Shown: in pieces, positions 17,825 to 28,800 of the stretch
How the letters are laid out: each line of letters opens with the position of its first letter
Numbering within the stretch: the first letter of the stretch is position 1
DNA from: a bacterium
GTDB lineage: Bacteria; Krumholzibacteriota; Krumholzibacteriia; Krumholzibacteriales; Krumholzibacteriaceae
Assembly (NCBI GenBank): GCA_020350885.1
Contig: CP070727.1
Span: forward strand, 16,161 to 73,558
Reading direction: 5' to 3'
Length of the DNA stretch: 57,398 nt
Position numbers and translations under genes: made by a program
The notes under the pieces: generated by a model
The model's database searches: none
Told to the model about the DNA's origin: nothing
Seen by the model: the letters and a program-made list of their open reading frames with translations, nothing else

Positions 17825-19432
17825 ATGTTCATGGAGCATTCGGGATCTGAAACGTTGCATTCCGACAGGCGAATGTACATCGTTTGGGGCATCCTCATCG
17901 GGGGTGCCCTTATTCTTAGGGCGCTTTTCGTACACGCCCGGCTGGTGTTGAGCGGTGACGAGGTGCACTACGCAGAATCCCTGCACCACTTCATGGCCGG
18001 CCGTTTCATCGATGGCCTTTCCGATTACTGGTCGTTTCTCTATCCCCTCGTCGCGGTACCCTTCGGGCATCTCTATGGAAACGTCGAGCCGGCGCTGCGG
18101 CTCGTCTCGTTGATTTCCGGAGCGGCGGTTCTCGTGCCGGTCATGTTGATCGCTGCAAGGCTCCACGGACGACGCGTTGCCCTCTTTTCGGGAGTGCTTA
18201 TCGCCCTTCAACCGACTCTGATCACCTTCTCGACCGCAGCCATGACGGAATCGCTCTACACGCTTCTCGTGCTGTTCGCGCTCCTCTCCATGATCAACCT
18301 CATGGAACGTGGGGGATGGATTCCACCGTTGTTGGCCGGTCTCCTTCTCGGCCTGGCCTTTCAGGTACGCCAGGAGGCACAGTTTATCTTGATCATATTT
18401 GCGCTGGTGATACTTCTCGGAAGAGGCGGACCCGGGCTCCGGCATCCGATCGTGAAACGTGTCGGATACGTTGCGCTCCTGGCGGCCCTCTTCGTTGTCG
18501 CGCTGGTACCGTACCTCGCACTGATGCATCAGAAGACGGGGCGATGGACAACCGGCTCGAAGGCCGCGGTGAACCTGAGCTCGCCAGCTATCTGGGAGGA
18601 CGGTCTCGAGCGGGAACGGTACGTGTATAGCCTCAACGAGGAAGGGACACGAAGAAGGGTCGAGGAGATAGGGGAGGAGGGTGCTGCATCGGTGCTGTGG
18701 CGGCAGCGGCGCGCTATCCTCTCGCGGTACCTGCCTAAGCTGAACAAAGGGGTAACGCTCATTCCGTTTCTCATGGCCACTCCCTTCCTGCTCATTCTCG
18801 TGCCACTCGGTCTCTTCGGGCGCAGGTGGTCCCCGGAGGGCCGCGCCATGGAGTTCCTGCTGCTCGTTCTCGCTTCATTCCCCTTTTTCCTCTATGCGGT
18901 ATTCCGTATCGAGATCCGCTACCTCGTTCCCTTTCTTCCGCTCTACCTCATATGGGGTGCACGTGGATGCGAGGTGATCGTGGACTGGCTCCGTGAGAAC
19001 GTGAGCCCACGGCCGATTGTCGGGAGCATAGTCCTGTCTATCGTCTTTCTCAGTCTCGTACCCGTCACGGTCCGCAGGTATGCATCGATACGGCGCGGCC
19101 AACCGCTCGTCTATGCGGAGGTCGGACGTGTAATCGGTGATCAGGCGGGGGGCGGAAGGATTCTCGCCCATTCCGGATGCTCGGTGAGCTTTTATGCGGG
19201 AGAGCCGGAAGCGACGTTCATCCCATGGACGGATCCAACAGGACTTCTGCGTTACGCACGGTTACACGGCTATCGGTATCTGCTAGTCGATGAGGATTAT
19301 TTCAGGACATTCCGTCCGACACTCGTCGAACTTCTCGGCGATTCGAAGATAGAGGGGCTTACCAGGATCACATCCCTTTCCAAGGCGACGGGAGGTACGG
19401 TCACCCTCTACCGGCTGGAGCCCGGCGGATAA
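17825..19432 (+). CDS. GT39/ArnT-like membrane glycosyltransferase
   Basis: A protein of about 535 residues with roughly ten membrane helices and the catalytic acidic motif SGDEVHYAE in the first periplasmic loop, typical of GT-C enzymes (dolichyl- or undecaprenyl-phosphate sugar transferases, PMT/ArnT/GT39). The DUF2723/PMT_2-like core spans residues about 20-400, and a soluble C-terminal segment follows. The acceptor is unknown; protein O-glycosylation or lipid A modification are both possible. The ATG at 17825 is preferred for its position before the first helix; a GTG at 17768 would add 19 residues. Possibly cotranscribed with rubredoxin (84 nt gap), but functionally unrelated. Confidence 0.8.
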   Translation: MFMEHSGSETLHSDRRMYIVWGILIGGALILRALFVHARLVLSGDEVHYAESLHHFMAGRFIDGLSDYWSFLYPLVAVPFGHLYGNVEPALRLVSLISGAAVLVPVMLIAARLHGRRVALFSGVLIALQPTLITFSTAAMTESLYTLLVLFALLSMINLMERGGWIPPLLAGLLLGLAFQVRQEAQFILIIFALVILLGRGGPGLRHPIVKRVGYVALLAALFVVALVPYLALMHQKTGRWTTGSKAAVNLSSPAIWEDGLERERYVYSLNEEGTRRRVEEIGEEGAASVLWRQRRAILSRYLPKLNKGVTLIPFLMATPFLLILVPLGLFGRRWSPEGRAMEFLLLVLASFPFFLYAVFRIEIRYLVPFLPLYLIWGARGCEVIVDWLRENVSPRPIVGSIVLSIVFLSLVPVTVRRYASIRRGQPLVYAEVGRVIGDQAGGGRILAHSGCSVSFYAGEPEATFIPWTDPTGLLRYARLHGYRYLLVDEDYFRTFRPTLVELLGDSKIEGLTRITSLSKATGGTVTLYRLEPGG

Positions 19433-19465
19433 CCACCGAATACTGCCCCGTTTACCCACCGGACG

Positions 19466-19517
19466 GTATGTATCAGCCACCTCAAGCCAATGCAGTGGCT
19501 ATGGTACGGGTACATAC
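19466..19517 (+). terminator. Nested inverted repeats after the glycosyltransferase gene
   Basis: GTATGTA (19466-19472) pairs with TACATAC (19511-19517) around an inner stem AGCCAC/GTGGCT (19475-19480, 19495-19500). There is no T-tract, so termination is uncertain. The rest of 19433-19824 holds no gene. A small hairpin (19793-19813) sits in the leader of the giant gene, with a weak TATAAC-like element near 19780. Confidence 0.35.
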
Positions 19518-19824
19518 ATGAGGGGCATCACAGATCCTTGGTATCAATGTCATTCCTTCACATCGCTTGCAGCCCTGCCACTCCCTCTTCTCGGTGATGG
19601 TCTTCGATTTCCCGTTATGGCCTATCGTTACCTATCGTTGTGAATAGTTCTTGCTAAATCTCCGGTGATCGGATCATCGCCCGAAAGGATGATGGTTGTA
19701 AGACATTGCAGCAAAGATTATTACGCCATCGCATGGATGCACGGACGGTGCCCGTAGTGTGACAACTATTTGTATTATAACGAATTAGAGTGTTCTGGCG
19801 CCGAAACGCCTAGACAGCGGCATT

Positions 19825-22800
19825 ATGAGAAAAAAGCATGCAATCTGGTTCGATTTCAACCGCATCCGTCGCTCCCTCTTTATTCTGCTGTTTGTGATCG
19901 TTTACCCGTACCTCAGAGGGGTGCCTGCATTCGCCGGCCCCGTCGATCGTCTTCCCGCCGGGGTGGGTGCACCTCAGGAGGCGATTGTGGTGAGCGATCT
20001 GAGGATCGAAGCGGTCCATTCGCCGTATACGATCGTCTCCGAGGCGCAATGGAAGATTCCCCTCTACATCTATGTCGGCAACCACAGCGAGACATCGATC
20101 TTAATCCAGCTGATACATCCCATCTTCTCTTCGTCTTTATTCGGCGACCGGAACGGTGACTACAGTGTGTCGGGCGATGCCATGCCCAATGTCGTCATGG
20201 CTCCGGGGGAGATCTGGATGTTTTCCTTCAATGTCACCGTCAATCCCGGCGCGCTCTTGGATACCGGTATCATGATCGATGCTGCGGTTATCGGCCAGCG
20301 CCTCGATACCTTCGAGGCCGTCTCCGACTCCAGCGGATTCGACAGGGTTGCGGACAGGTTCGATGACGTCTCCTACAGCGGTAACAACGGAACCGTCGCG
20401 TGGAGCGGGGACTGGCGGGAGAACGGTGAGATAGACGGTCCCAAGGACGGCGAGGTACAGGTTGTTCCGAGCCCCCTGCCCAGTACCGGCAACTCCCTCA
20501 TGATAGGCGGATTGAATTTTCATCTCGATAGGGGTGCGGGCCGTGAAGTGGATCTCTCTCTCGCATCGTATGCGGGTATATCAATCGATTGGCAGCGCGA
20601 TCCGGTCATGGGATTCAGAAGCAGCAGCGCACTGATCCAGGTGTCGAACGACGGCGGCGGCAACTGGACGACCCTCGAGACGATACCCGAGGGTATGGAT
20701 CTCATGCCGAATAGATCCATGTACGACATAACACCGTTCATCTCCCCCATGACACAGGTGCGCGTGATCACCGCTTTGGACGGGGAGGGATACATCTACT
20801 TCGACAATTTCCTGATAGAATACTATGCTCCCTACCGATCCCACCGATGGATCGTTCTCTCGAGTGCAATCAATACGATCGTCGCGCTCTATGAAACGCG
20901 GGGTACGCCCGAGCGGGCGGATGACAGCCTGATGTGCCTGGTCCCCGGCGAGGCGTTTGCCCTGGATCAGATCTACTATACGAACGGCGGGAGGGTGCTG
21001 GCAGAGATACCTTACGGAGCAGGGCAATTCTACCGCCTGGTCGTGCAGCTGAATCCCTCCTCTGACTGGGATTACAAGCCCGATAGTGGGATAGCCGGCT
21101 ACCTCGCTTTCACTCCTCTTAATTGTGCAATGGGCCGGTTCACCGCTCCCAATCCCGGAGTAAAGGAGTTTCTCCTCACCGACTTTGCCGTTGCCGACGA
21201 GAGTGACGACTCGGTGGATGTCGTCGTCGGTGCGACACGCAACTCCGATCCCGCCATACCATGGGGCATGTCGACATACCCGTGGACCGATCCGGTTGTT
21301 GACGACAGTAAGGTGCATGAATATGGATCGATCAGTCCGGCCTTGGGCGGGATCGTCGATTGTGTGGATGGATCGGAGAACTGGGAGGTCACCGGCCAGT
21401 GCGAGTCGGATAGGTACTACTTCTACGAGTTCTGGTTCCAGCCGGATCTCGATTTGATGCACGGCGATCTGGCCGACATCTACCTCCATATAGACGGAAG
21501 TGCCGGGGAGGGCAACATCGATGAGCTGCATATGCTCTTCAGGATGGTGGACGACGATACGGTCGGACCCCTCTTCGGCGATTTCTCGCCCGAGATCACC
21601 CCCGAAGGCGACGATTTCCATGTCACCTGTTTCATCTGGGATCAGAGCGGCGTCTACGACGATGCGACCGGGTCCGCCGGGCAGGGTGTTTATCTTCTCT
21701 GGGACGACGACGGGAGCCTCATCGACGGTGCCTACGAAGTGCAGATGTCCGCCGTCGGCGGGGGATACTACGAGACGGATGACTCCCTACCCGCCCATGC
21801 GGCCGGTGAGGAGATCCTCTACGCCGTCGTCGCCTGCGATGACGATTCCGATGGAGGGGATCCAGACGACAGGAGCTGCTCGACGAGCAGTATACAGACC
21901 ATTCAGGTGGTCGGCATGACATACATTGTAGATGAGCCGAATTCCCTCTATCCCTCGGCCGTCTATGCTGGTGAGGACAGCGTAACGCTTCATATCGGAC
22001 TCACAAACCCGATGCCGTTCTCGATGTTTATCTATGATACATCGACGATCTCATTCTCGGACAGCGTGCATACGGTCATTACCACCCTCGGTAATCCGAC
22101 ATGGCTCTTCAATGACCCGTACGCAACCGGTGTTCCGGTCGCCTTCAATCCGGTGCAGGTCCCGTCGGACTTCTCGGCGCCCGATACGATGGAGTTGGTC
22201 ATCGAGCTGTACGGTGAGGATTACTACGGGAATCCCTACCACCAGCTCTGGCGCGCCTCGCAAACAAACAGGCTCGTGATCAAGGAGCCGCAGGTACGTT
22301 TCAAGGCGCATGCCGTCGCCGGTCTGAGCGTGCATCCGGGTGCCGCCGGTATCGAGCTGCTCAGGCTCGAGGTTACAAACGAAGGCCCCGACGAGGTTCA
22401 TCTCGAAGGCTTCACTGTTGCAAACGTCACGAAGGGAACGGGAAGCCCGCCCATCAGTGATGCCGATTTCTCTACTGTTTATCTCTTCGTGCAGGGTGAG
22501 CCATACTCCGCACCCGTCCCGGTACCGGGGAGCGACGATACCGGTCCGGATGCGGTGATAGGAGGCATCGATACCCAGGGTCCCGCAGGACCGGGCCAAG
22601 AGGGGGGCGGAGGCGATGCCGGCCTTTCGGGCAGGCCCTTCAGCGAGGACGATTCACTGCTCACCTCGGGAAGGCTCGAAGACGGAACCGTGACACTGCG
22701 GCTACCGGACGTGTGGACCCTCCCGCCGGAGCAGCCGGTATTCTACTATGTCCTCGCCGATATCGATTCCTTTCTTGCCTGTGACGGCGACTCGCTCGAT

Positions 22801-25800
22801 CTCTCGATACCGTCAACCGATTCGGTCTTCATCACCGAGGCGAGGCCGGTAACCTTCACGGAAGCGTCCTGTAACTCCGAGGGGAAGAGCGTTGTGGACG
22901 GTTTCCTGCTCCATCAGCTCGTACTCGAGGAGCCGGTCGTGGATACCGTCTACTCCGGTGAAACGGACAAACTAGCTCTCGAGGCCGTTCTTCCCTCCAA
23001 CGGATACGGGCCGGATATTCTCAATGCGATAGCGGTAAAGAACTTCGGGGACCAGGCGGCGGATGCTGCCTTCATCCGGCTGCGGCTGTGGGCCGACACC
23101 GGTGACGATGTCTTCTCGTACGAGACGGACAGCCTGCTCGGCGAGCTCGGGTTTACGGGAGATCGCTTCGAGATATCGGGTCTCTCCCATCCATACAGCA
23201 GAGGTCAAAGGGTATTTGTGACCGCCGACCTCGGCGAGAGTCCAGTCAAGGAACATACGATCCGTTTCGGGCTGCCGGCCGACGGCGTCGTCGTGCAATC
23301 CGGTAACGACGGGCCGCTCGATGGCGACGCCCTTCCCGATTCCTCACAGGTATTTATCAGGCGAGAGATCGTCACGTTCTCTCCTGTTTCCATTCCCGGT
23401 GGTACGGCACGTCCGGGGGATAAGGACGTCGTGCTATTCGCATTCGGGATCCACAACAACACACTCACATCGATGCTGATCGACTCACTCAGGGTGACCG
23501 GCGACAGTAATCTCTTCGCCTGCGAGCCATCGAGGGAGATGCGGCTCTACATCGACGACGGGGATATGGATTTCGGCTCCGCCGGCGATCAGCTCGTGGC
23601 GACATCCGGCTTTCTGGGGGGCGAGGTCCTCTTCCGCACCGGGAATCCGGCCCTCCCGCCGGATGCGGAGGCGGTACTCTTCGTGGAAGCTGATCTCGAT
23701 TCCCATCTCACGGTAGACGGTGACACGCTCTCACTCGCACTCGGATCACCGGGTGATGTATATCTCACGGCTCAATCGGGTACCTCCTACGAGATCGAGG
23801 GCGGCTTTCCGGTCATGAGCGTCGGCCTTACGGTAACGGACGGTATGCTCGCTCACCAGCTCACCTGTGCGCGGCTCGGCGGCGGTATTCTCCATGCAGG
23901 CAGCACCGGCATCCCTATCCTCGATTGCACGGTACCCGGCAACGGATGCACCGATGACACACTGACGGCACTCGCTGTGGTGAATACCGGTACGGCGGGA
24001 ACCGATCATATCGTGCATCTCGTGCTCTGGGGCGATAACGGAGATGCGCAGTTCGATCCGGATACGGACGACTCGCTCGGCGTGCTGCTTCCCGATACGG
24101 CCGAAGGACGGTTCGTAAGCTCTACTCTCGCGGAGCCGGTCGCCGGTTCTGGAGGGAAACAGCTGTTCCTCTCGGCCAGTTGCACCGGGAACAACTCCGT
24201 CGAGGGGACGATCGTGCCGGGGATACCGCTTATGGGGATTACGGTAGCGTCCGGTAACGACGGGCCTATCGATCACGCCGTCTCTTCTGGGGATACCTTC
24301 CTCGTGCCCGAGCCTCCCGCCGTACATGTCGAGGCCCACGCCGTTCCAACCGGATCCGTCCATCCGGGCCGGGCGGCCGTCGAGCTCCTGCGCCTCGAGG
24401 TCTTCAATGACGGGTATGCCGATATCGGGTTCGACAGCCTGGCCGTCTCGAACGAGACACGGGGATCGGCCCCCGTTCCGGCAAACGATGTCGATATCAG
24501 TACCCTCTATCTCTACCGGCAGGGTGATGGTGCTACATCGATACTAAGCGATGGGATCAGAAACGATACACCGCTTACCACCATCCCTGCGGCGACCGAT
24601 GGAGATCCCAGCGGCGGGAACGACATAGGGGCGGAGCTCATGTCGAGGCCGTTTGGTGCGGGCGATTCGCTCGTAGCAACGGCGAAGCTGGCAAATGGAA
24701 CTACGCGATTCGTGCTTCCCGATGGTGAACTCCTCCCGGCGGGGCAGTCGCTCTTTTACTATGTGCTTGCCGATATCGATTCATTCTTGGCCTGCGACGG
24801 TGATTCGGTCGATATCTCGATACTCTCGCCCGACTCGTTCTTTGTGACCGGGAATACCGCCGTAACGTTCGATGCGCAACCGTTGAACTCCGAAGGACGG
24901 GCGGATATCGACGGTTGCATGACGTTTCAGCTCGCCACCGCCGGGGGACTTCCCGACACACTCTATTCAGGTGATGCGGAACGGCCCGTACTCGCCGTCA
25001 TGCTCCCGGCGAACGGCTACGCCCCGGATCGTCTCATATCACTCGCCGTGAAGAACTACGGAGACGGGGCGGTCGATGCGGTCGTTTCCGGCCTGCACCT
25101 GTGGGCGGACGATGGTGACGGAATGTTCGGGGAGTCTGTGGATACGCTGCTCGGAGACCTCTATTACACCGGCGACCGTTTCCAGATCTCCGGGCTTTCG
25201 CACCGCCTCGAGGACGGAACGTTGTTCTTCGTTACAGCAGAATTCGGAGAGGAATTCAATCGCGAGCTCGAGGTCCGGTTCGGTATTCCGGTGGACGGAG
25301 TCGGGTATGAATCAGGTAACGACGGGCCGCTCGACGGAGACGTTATCTCGAATATCCCACAGCTGCTCATCAGGCGCGAGTATATTTCGATCTCTGCACT
25401 ACCGAACGGTGCGGAGGGCACGGTTCACCCGGGTGCGGGTGATGTCGAGCTCTTCGCATTCGAGATTACCAACAACACACTCGGTACGGTAACAATCGAT
25501 TCACTGCGGGTAAGCGGCAATCCTGCGCTCTTCTCATGTGAATCCGGAAAACCGATGGCTCTCTATCTCGATAATGGAAACCTTTCGTTCGATCCCGGGG
25601 ATGACGTTCAGGTCGCCTCTGCATTCTGGCAGACGGGGGCGGCTGTCTTCGGCGGTGTCGGTTCCGCCATTCCGCAAGACTCCGCAAATACCTATTTCGT
25701 TTCTACAGATCTCGATTCCTTCAAGACCGTCGACGGTGAAACGCTTCGAGTATGGCTCGAGACCAAGCAGGATATCAGCTTCCTGCTTGGGGCCGAGATC

Positions 25801-28800
25801 AGGAAGAATTTTCTTCAGATCGATGCATCCTTTCCCGTGGTGAGTGCGGGCGGCGCCGTTACCGATGGCATGCTCGCACACCAGCTTGTTCTCTACGCAC
25901 ACGGCGATAGCACCGTGGCCGATCAGCGCAGCCACCTCCTGCTGCTCGATATGCAGATACCGTCGAACGGGTGCTCGAGAGATACGCTCACAGAGCTCTC
26001 CATCATCAACTATGGGACACCGGGTAAGGATTACATCGAACGCCTCGTGCTCTGGGGTGATGACGGCGACGGTCTCTTCGATCCCCTTACCGATGATTCA
26101 CTCGCCGAGCACCTGCCCGTTCATATGGAGACGGGCGGTTATACCTTCTCCGGTCTCTCGGTACCCCTTCCGGAAGTAAGCGGGAAGAGGCTTTTCGTCT
26201 CCGTCGATCTAGCGGGAGTGATCGAGACCGCTGCGGTTATCATACCCGGTATTCCGGTCATGGGTATTTCGGTCACCTCGGGTAACGCCGGTCCCATCGA
26301 CCGGGCGGTCGTTTCCGGGGACAGGTTGATCATCCCCGTTCCGGACCGTGTGACGTTCTTCACGAGCATCCTGAACAATAAGCGTGTCCATCCCGGCGAG
26401 AAATACGTGCTCAATATGGTTATCGGGGCCTACAACAGCTACGAGGAGCCAAAGACTCTCCAGTCGCTGGCCGTAGTGAACATGGAGAGCGCCGATGAAA
26501 CCGAGATCACGAGTATCTCGGCCTTTTCCGATCTCGACAGCGACGGGCTGTTCGAACCCGCGGTGGACCATCTCCTCGAGACCGCCACCTTCGACGGCCT
26601 GAACTATCGTTTCGACGATCTTCAGATAGTCCTCGAGCCGTATAAAAACAGCTACCTCTTCATTACCTACAACACCGTGCTGCACGGCATCACGGATTCC
26701 GTTGGTATCGATTTTCAAGCCCAGAGAGCATCCCTCGGTTTCAAGGAGCAGAACGTAGTCATCGAGGGGGAGTCCTCGTTGAACTCCGCGGGCATCGATT
26801 TCACCGACGGAATGATCGCCGCACAGATCATGGTGCCGGGGATCGATGGAGGGCGCATTCCTCCCGGTGAGACTGATGTGCATGTCTTCTCTCTGGGCAT
26901 CCCCTGCAACGGACGGTACGACGATACCTTCGTGCGCCTGGAGTTGGAAAACAACGGATCGGCGCTTCAAACGGAGGATATCGTATTACTCAAGCTGTGG
27001 CGGGAGACCGGCGGTGAGGATGGTACCTTCGATCCGATGGAGGACGAGTTCGTCGCGTTCCTTGCCTATGACGGGCAATACTGGAGTAACCTGACACCGC
27101 TGAATGAAGCCGTTCCGTGCACGGAAATGACCTTCCATATGACTGCTGACGTCGCTTCGGGGGCGGTGGACGGCCGGACGATGAATTTCGTGCTGCCCGA
27201 GGGCGGTATCACGGTTGCCTCCGGAAACGACGGTCCGATCGATACGAGTATCGTTTCGCCGGCGACGATCGAGATTACAACCGATCCTCTGATCGTGCGC
27301 ACAATCGGCGCACCACGATTCGTCACCAGGGAGCAGATCTTCGACGTATCCATGACCGTTTACAATGCCGGTGATACGCTGCTCCCTAATGTGGCACCTG
27401 ATAGTTTTTCCCATGCAGGAAGCGGAAACGTAGTCCTTCTATCGGGTCCGGCTCCACCGTCGGCGGACTTACCCGGTTCCGGGGAGGTCGTCTTTGTCTG
27501 GAGTTACCGGGCCGAATCCACAGGGACGGTCGTTTTCCGCGGACGGGCAATCTGTGGCGGCGGCACCGAGGTCAGCCAATTCGCAACATCGGATACCCTG
27601 ACGGTGCAGGAGCATCCCAGCGGTTTTACCGTTACATTACTCGACCTTTCGCCGGTGAGTCTCAACAGGGGGGCCGAGGAGGTTACACTCGTAGAGATGA
27701 CACTGGACTATGATGTGTCGTGCTCGGGGTGCGCCGGTGTCGAGTTCGGTTCGCTCGATCTTCTCCTCACGGATGGATCCGGGTCGCCGGTTGCTGCCCG
27801 GGCGATAGCCTCGCAGATGGGTCTCGAGGACGAGTCGATGGTGCTCGTGACCCTGCCGACAGTGGATGTGGAGGATTCAATCGTAACCCTCGAGCCTCCG
27901 GCGCCGATCTTCTTTGCTCCGGGCGAAACAAAGGCATTCAAGATCACGATGGACGTTTCGGATTCCGCTCAGGTGGGGGATTTCAGGATCTATGTCCAGG
28001 ATCCCGGATACATTTCGCTCGAGGATCGCAACAACCGGGAGACGGTCCCGTTTTCGGGTGTGTCGTTTCCCTGGTCGACTAATTCGGTGGTGCTGAACGA
28101 TCCTGCATCGGCGCTCGTTGTTCGTATGAACACAGTGCTTCCGGCGCAGGTCAACAAGGGGCAGGAAGGTGTTGAAGCATTCGAGCTGGTGTTGATGAAC
28201 GACGGGGAAGGTTCGACGGCGGACATAAGTGTTTCGGAGATAGTCTTCGAGACAGGGGACGAGGTTGGAGATGCATTTGATGCGGGGGAGCTGTTCAGGT
28301 TCTTCAGGATCACCGACGGTGGCCCGAATACCTATTTCGAGACGGAGACCTTCCCGGATGTAACCGTGGTATCCTGCCGGTTCCAGCCTGCGATAACAAT
28401 ATCGCCGCAGATACCCGTCACATTGCATACAATTCTCGACTGCCTGACCGATCCCGGCGCCGGCGGCTTCACCATCACATTGCGGGATTCCCTCGATGTG
28501 ACCGCACGGGACATCAACTCGGGTCAGAGTGTCACGGTGCGGGCCGACACAACGGAAGGCGGAGTATTTCCGATGAGTACGGGTGCCGCCGAGTTCCTGG
28601 ATCCATTGAATCATATTTCAGTAACGGGCACGGGCCTTTTGCCCGGGCAGGTGACCGTGGGAAGCAATGATGTAGCGGCTATCACCGCCGTGTTGCAGCA
28701 TAGCGGTGGCGCAGGCGAGTCCGCGGCGAGGTGCCTGGGGCTCACGGTACGGATCCTCGATCAGTCCGGCCAGGGTGTGACACCGTTCGGATTACTGGAC

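Noticed and set aside
17468..18529. 353-codon minus-strand open frame
   Set aside because: Antisense to rubredoxin and the glycosyltransferase; charged low-complexity translation without motifs.
20581..21621. 346-codon minus-strand open frame
   Set aside because: Shadow of the giant secreted protein gene; no ribosome site or domain.
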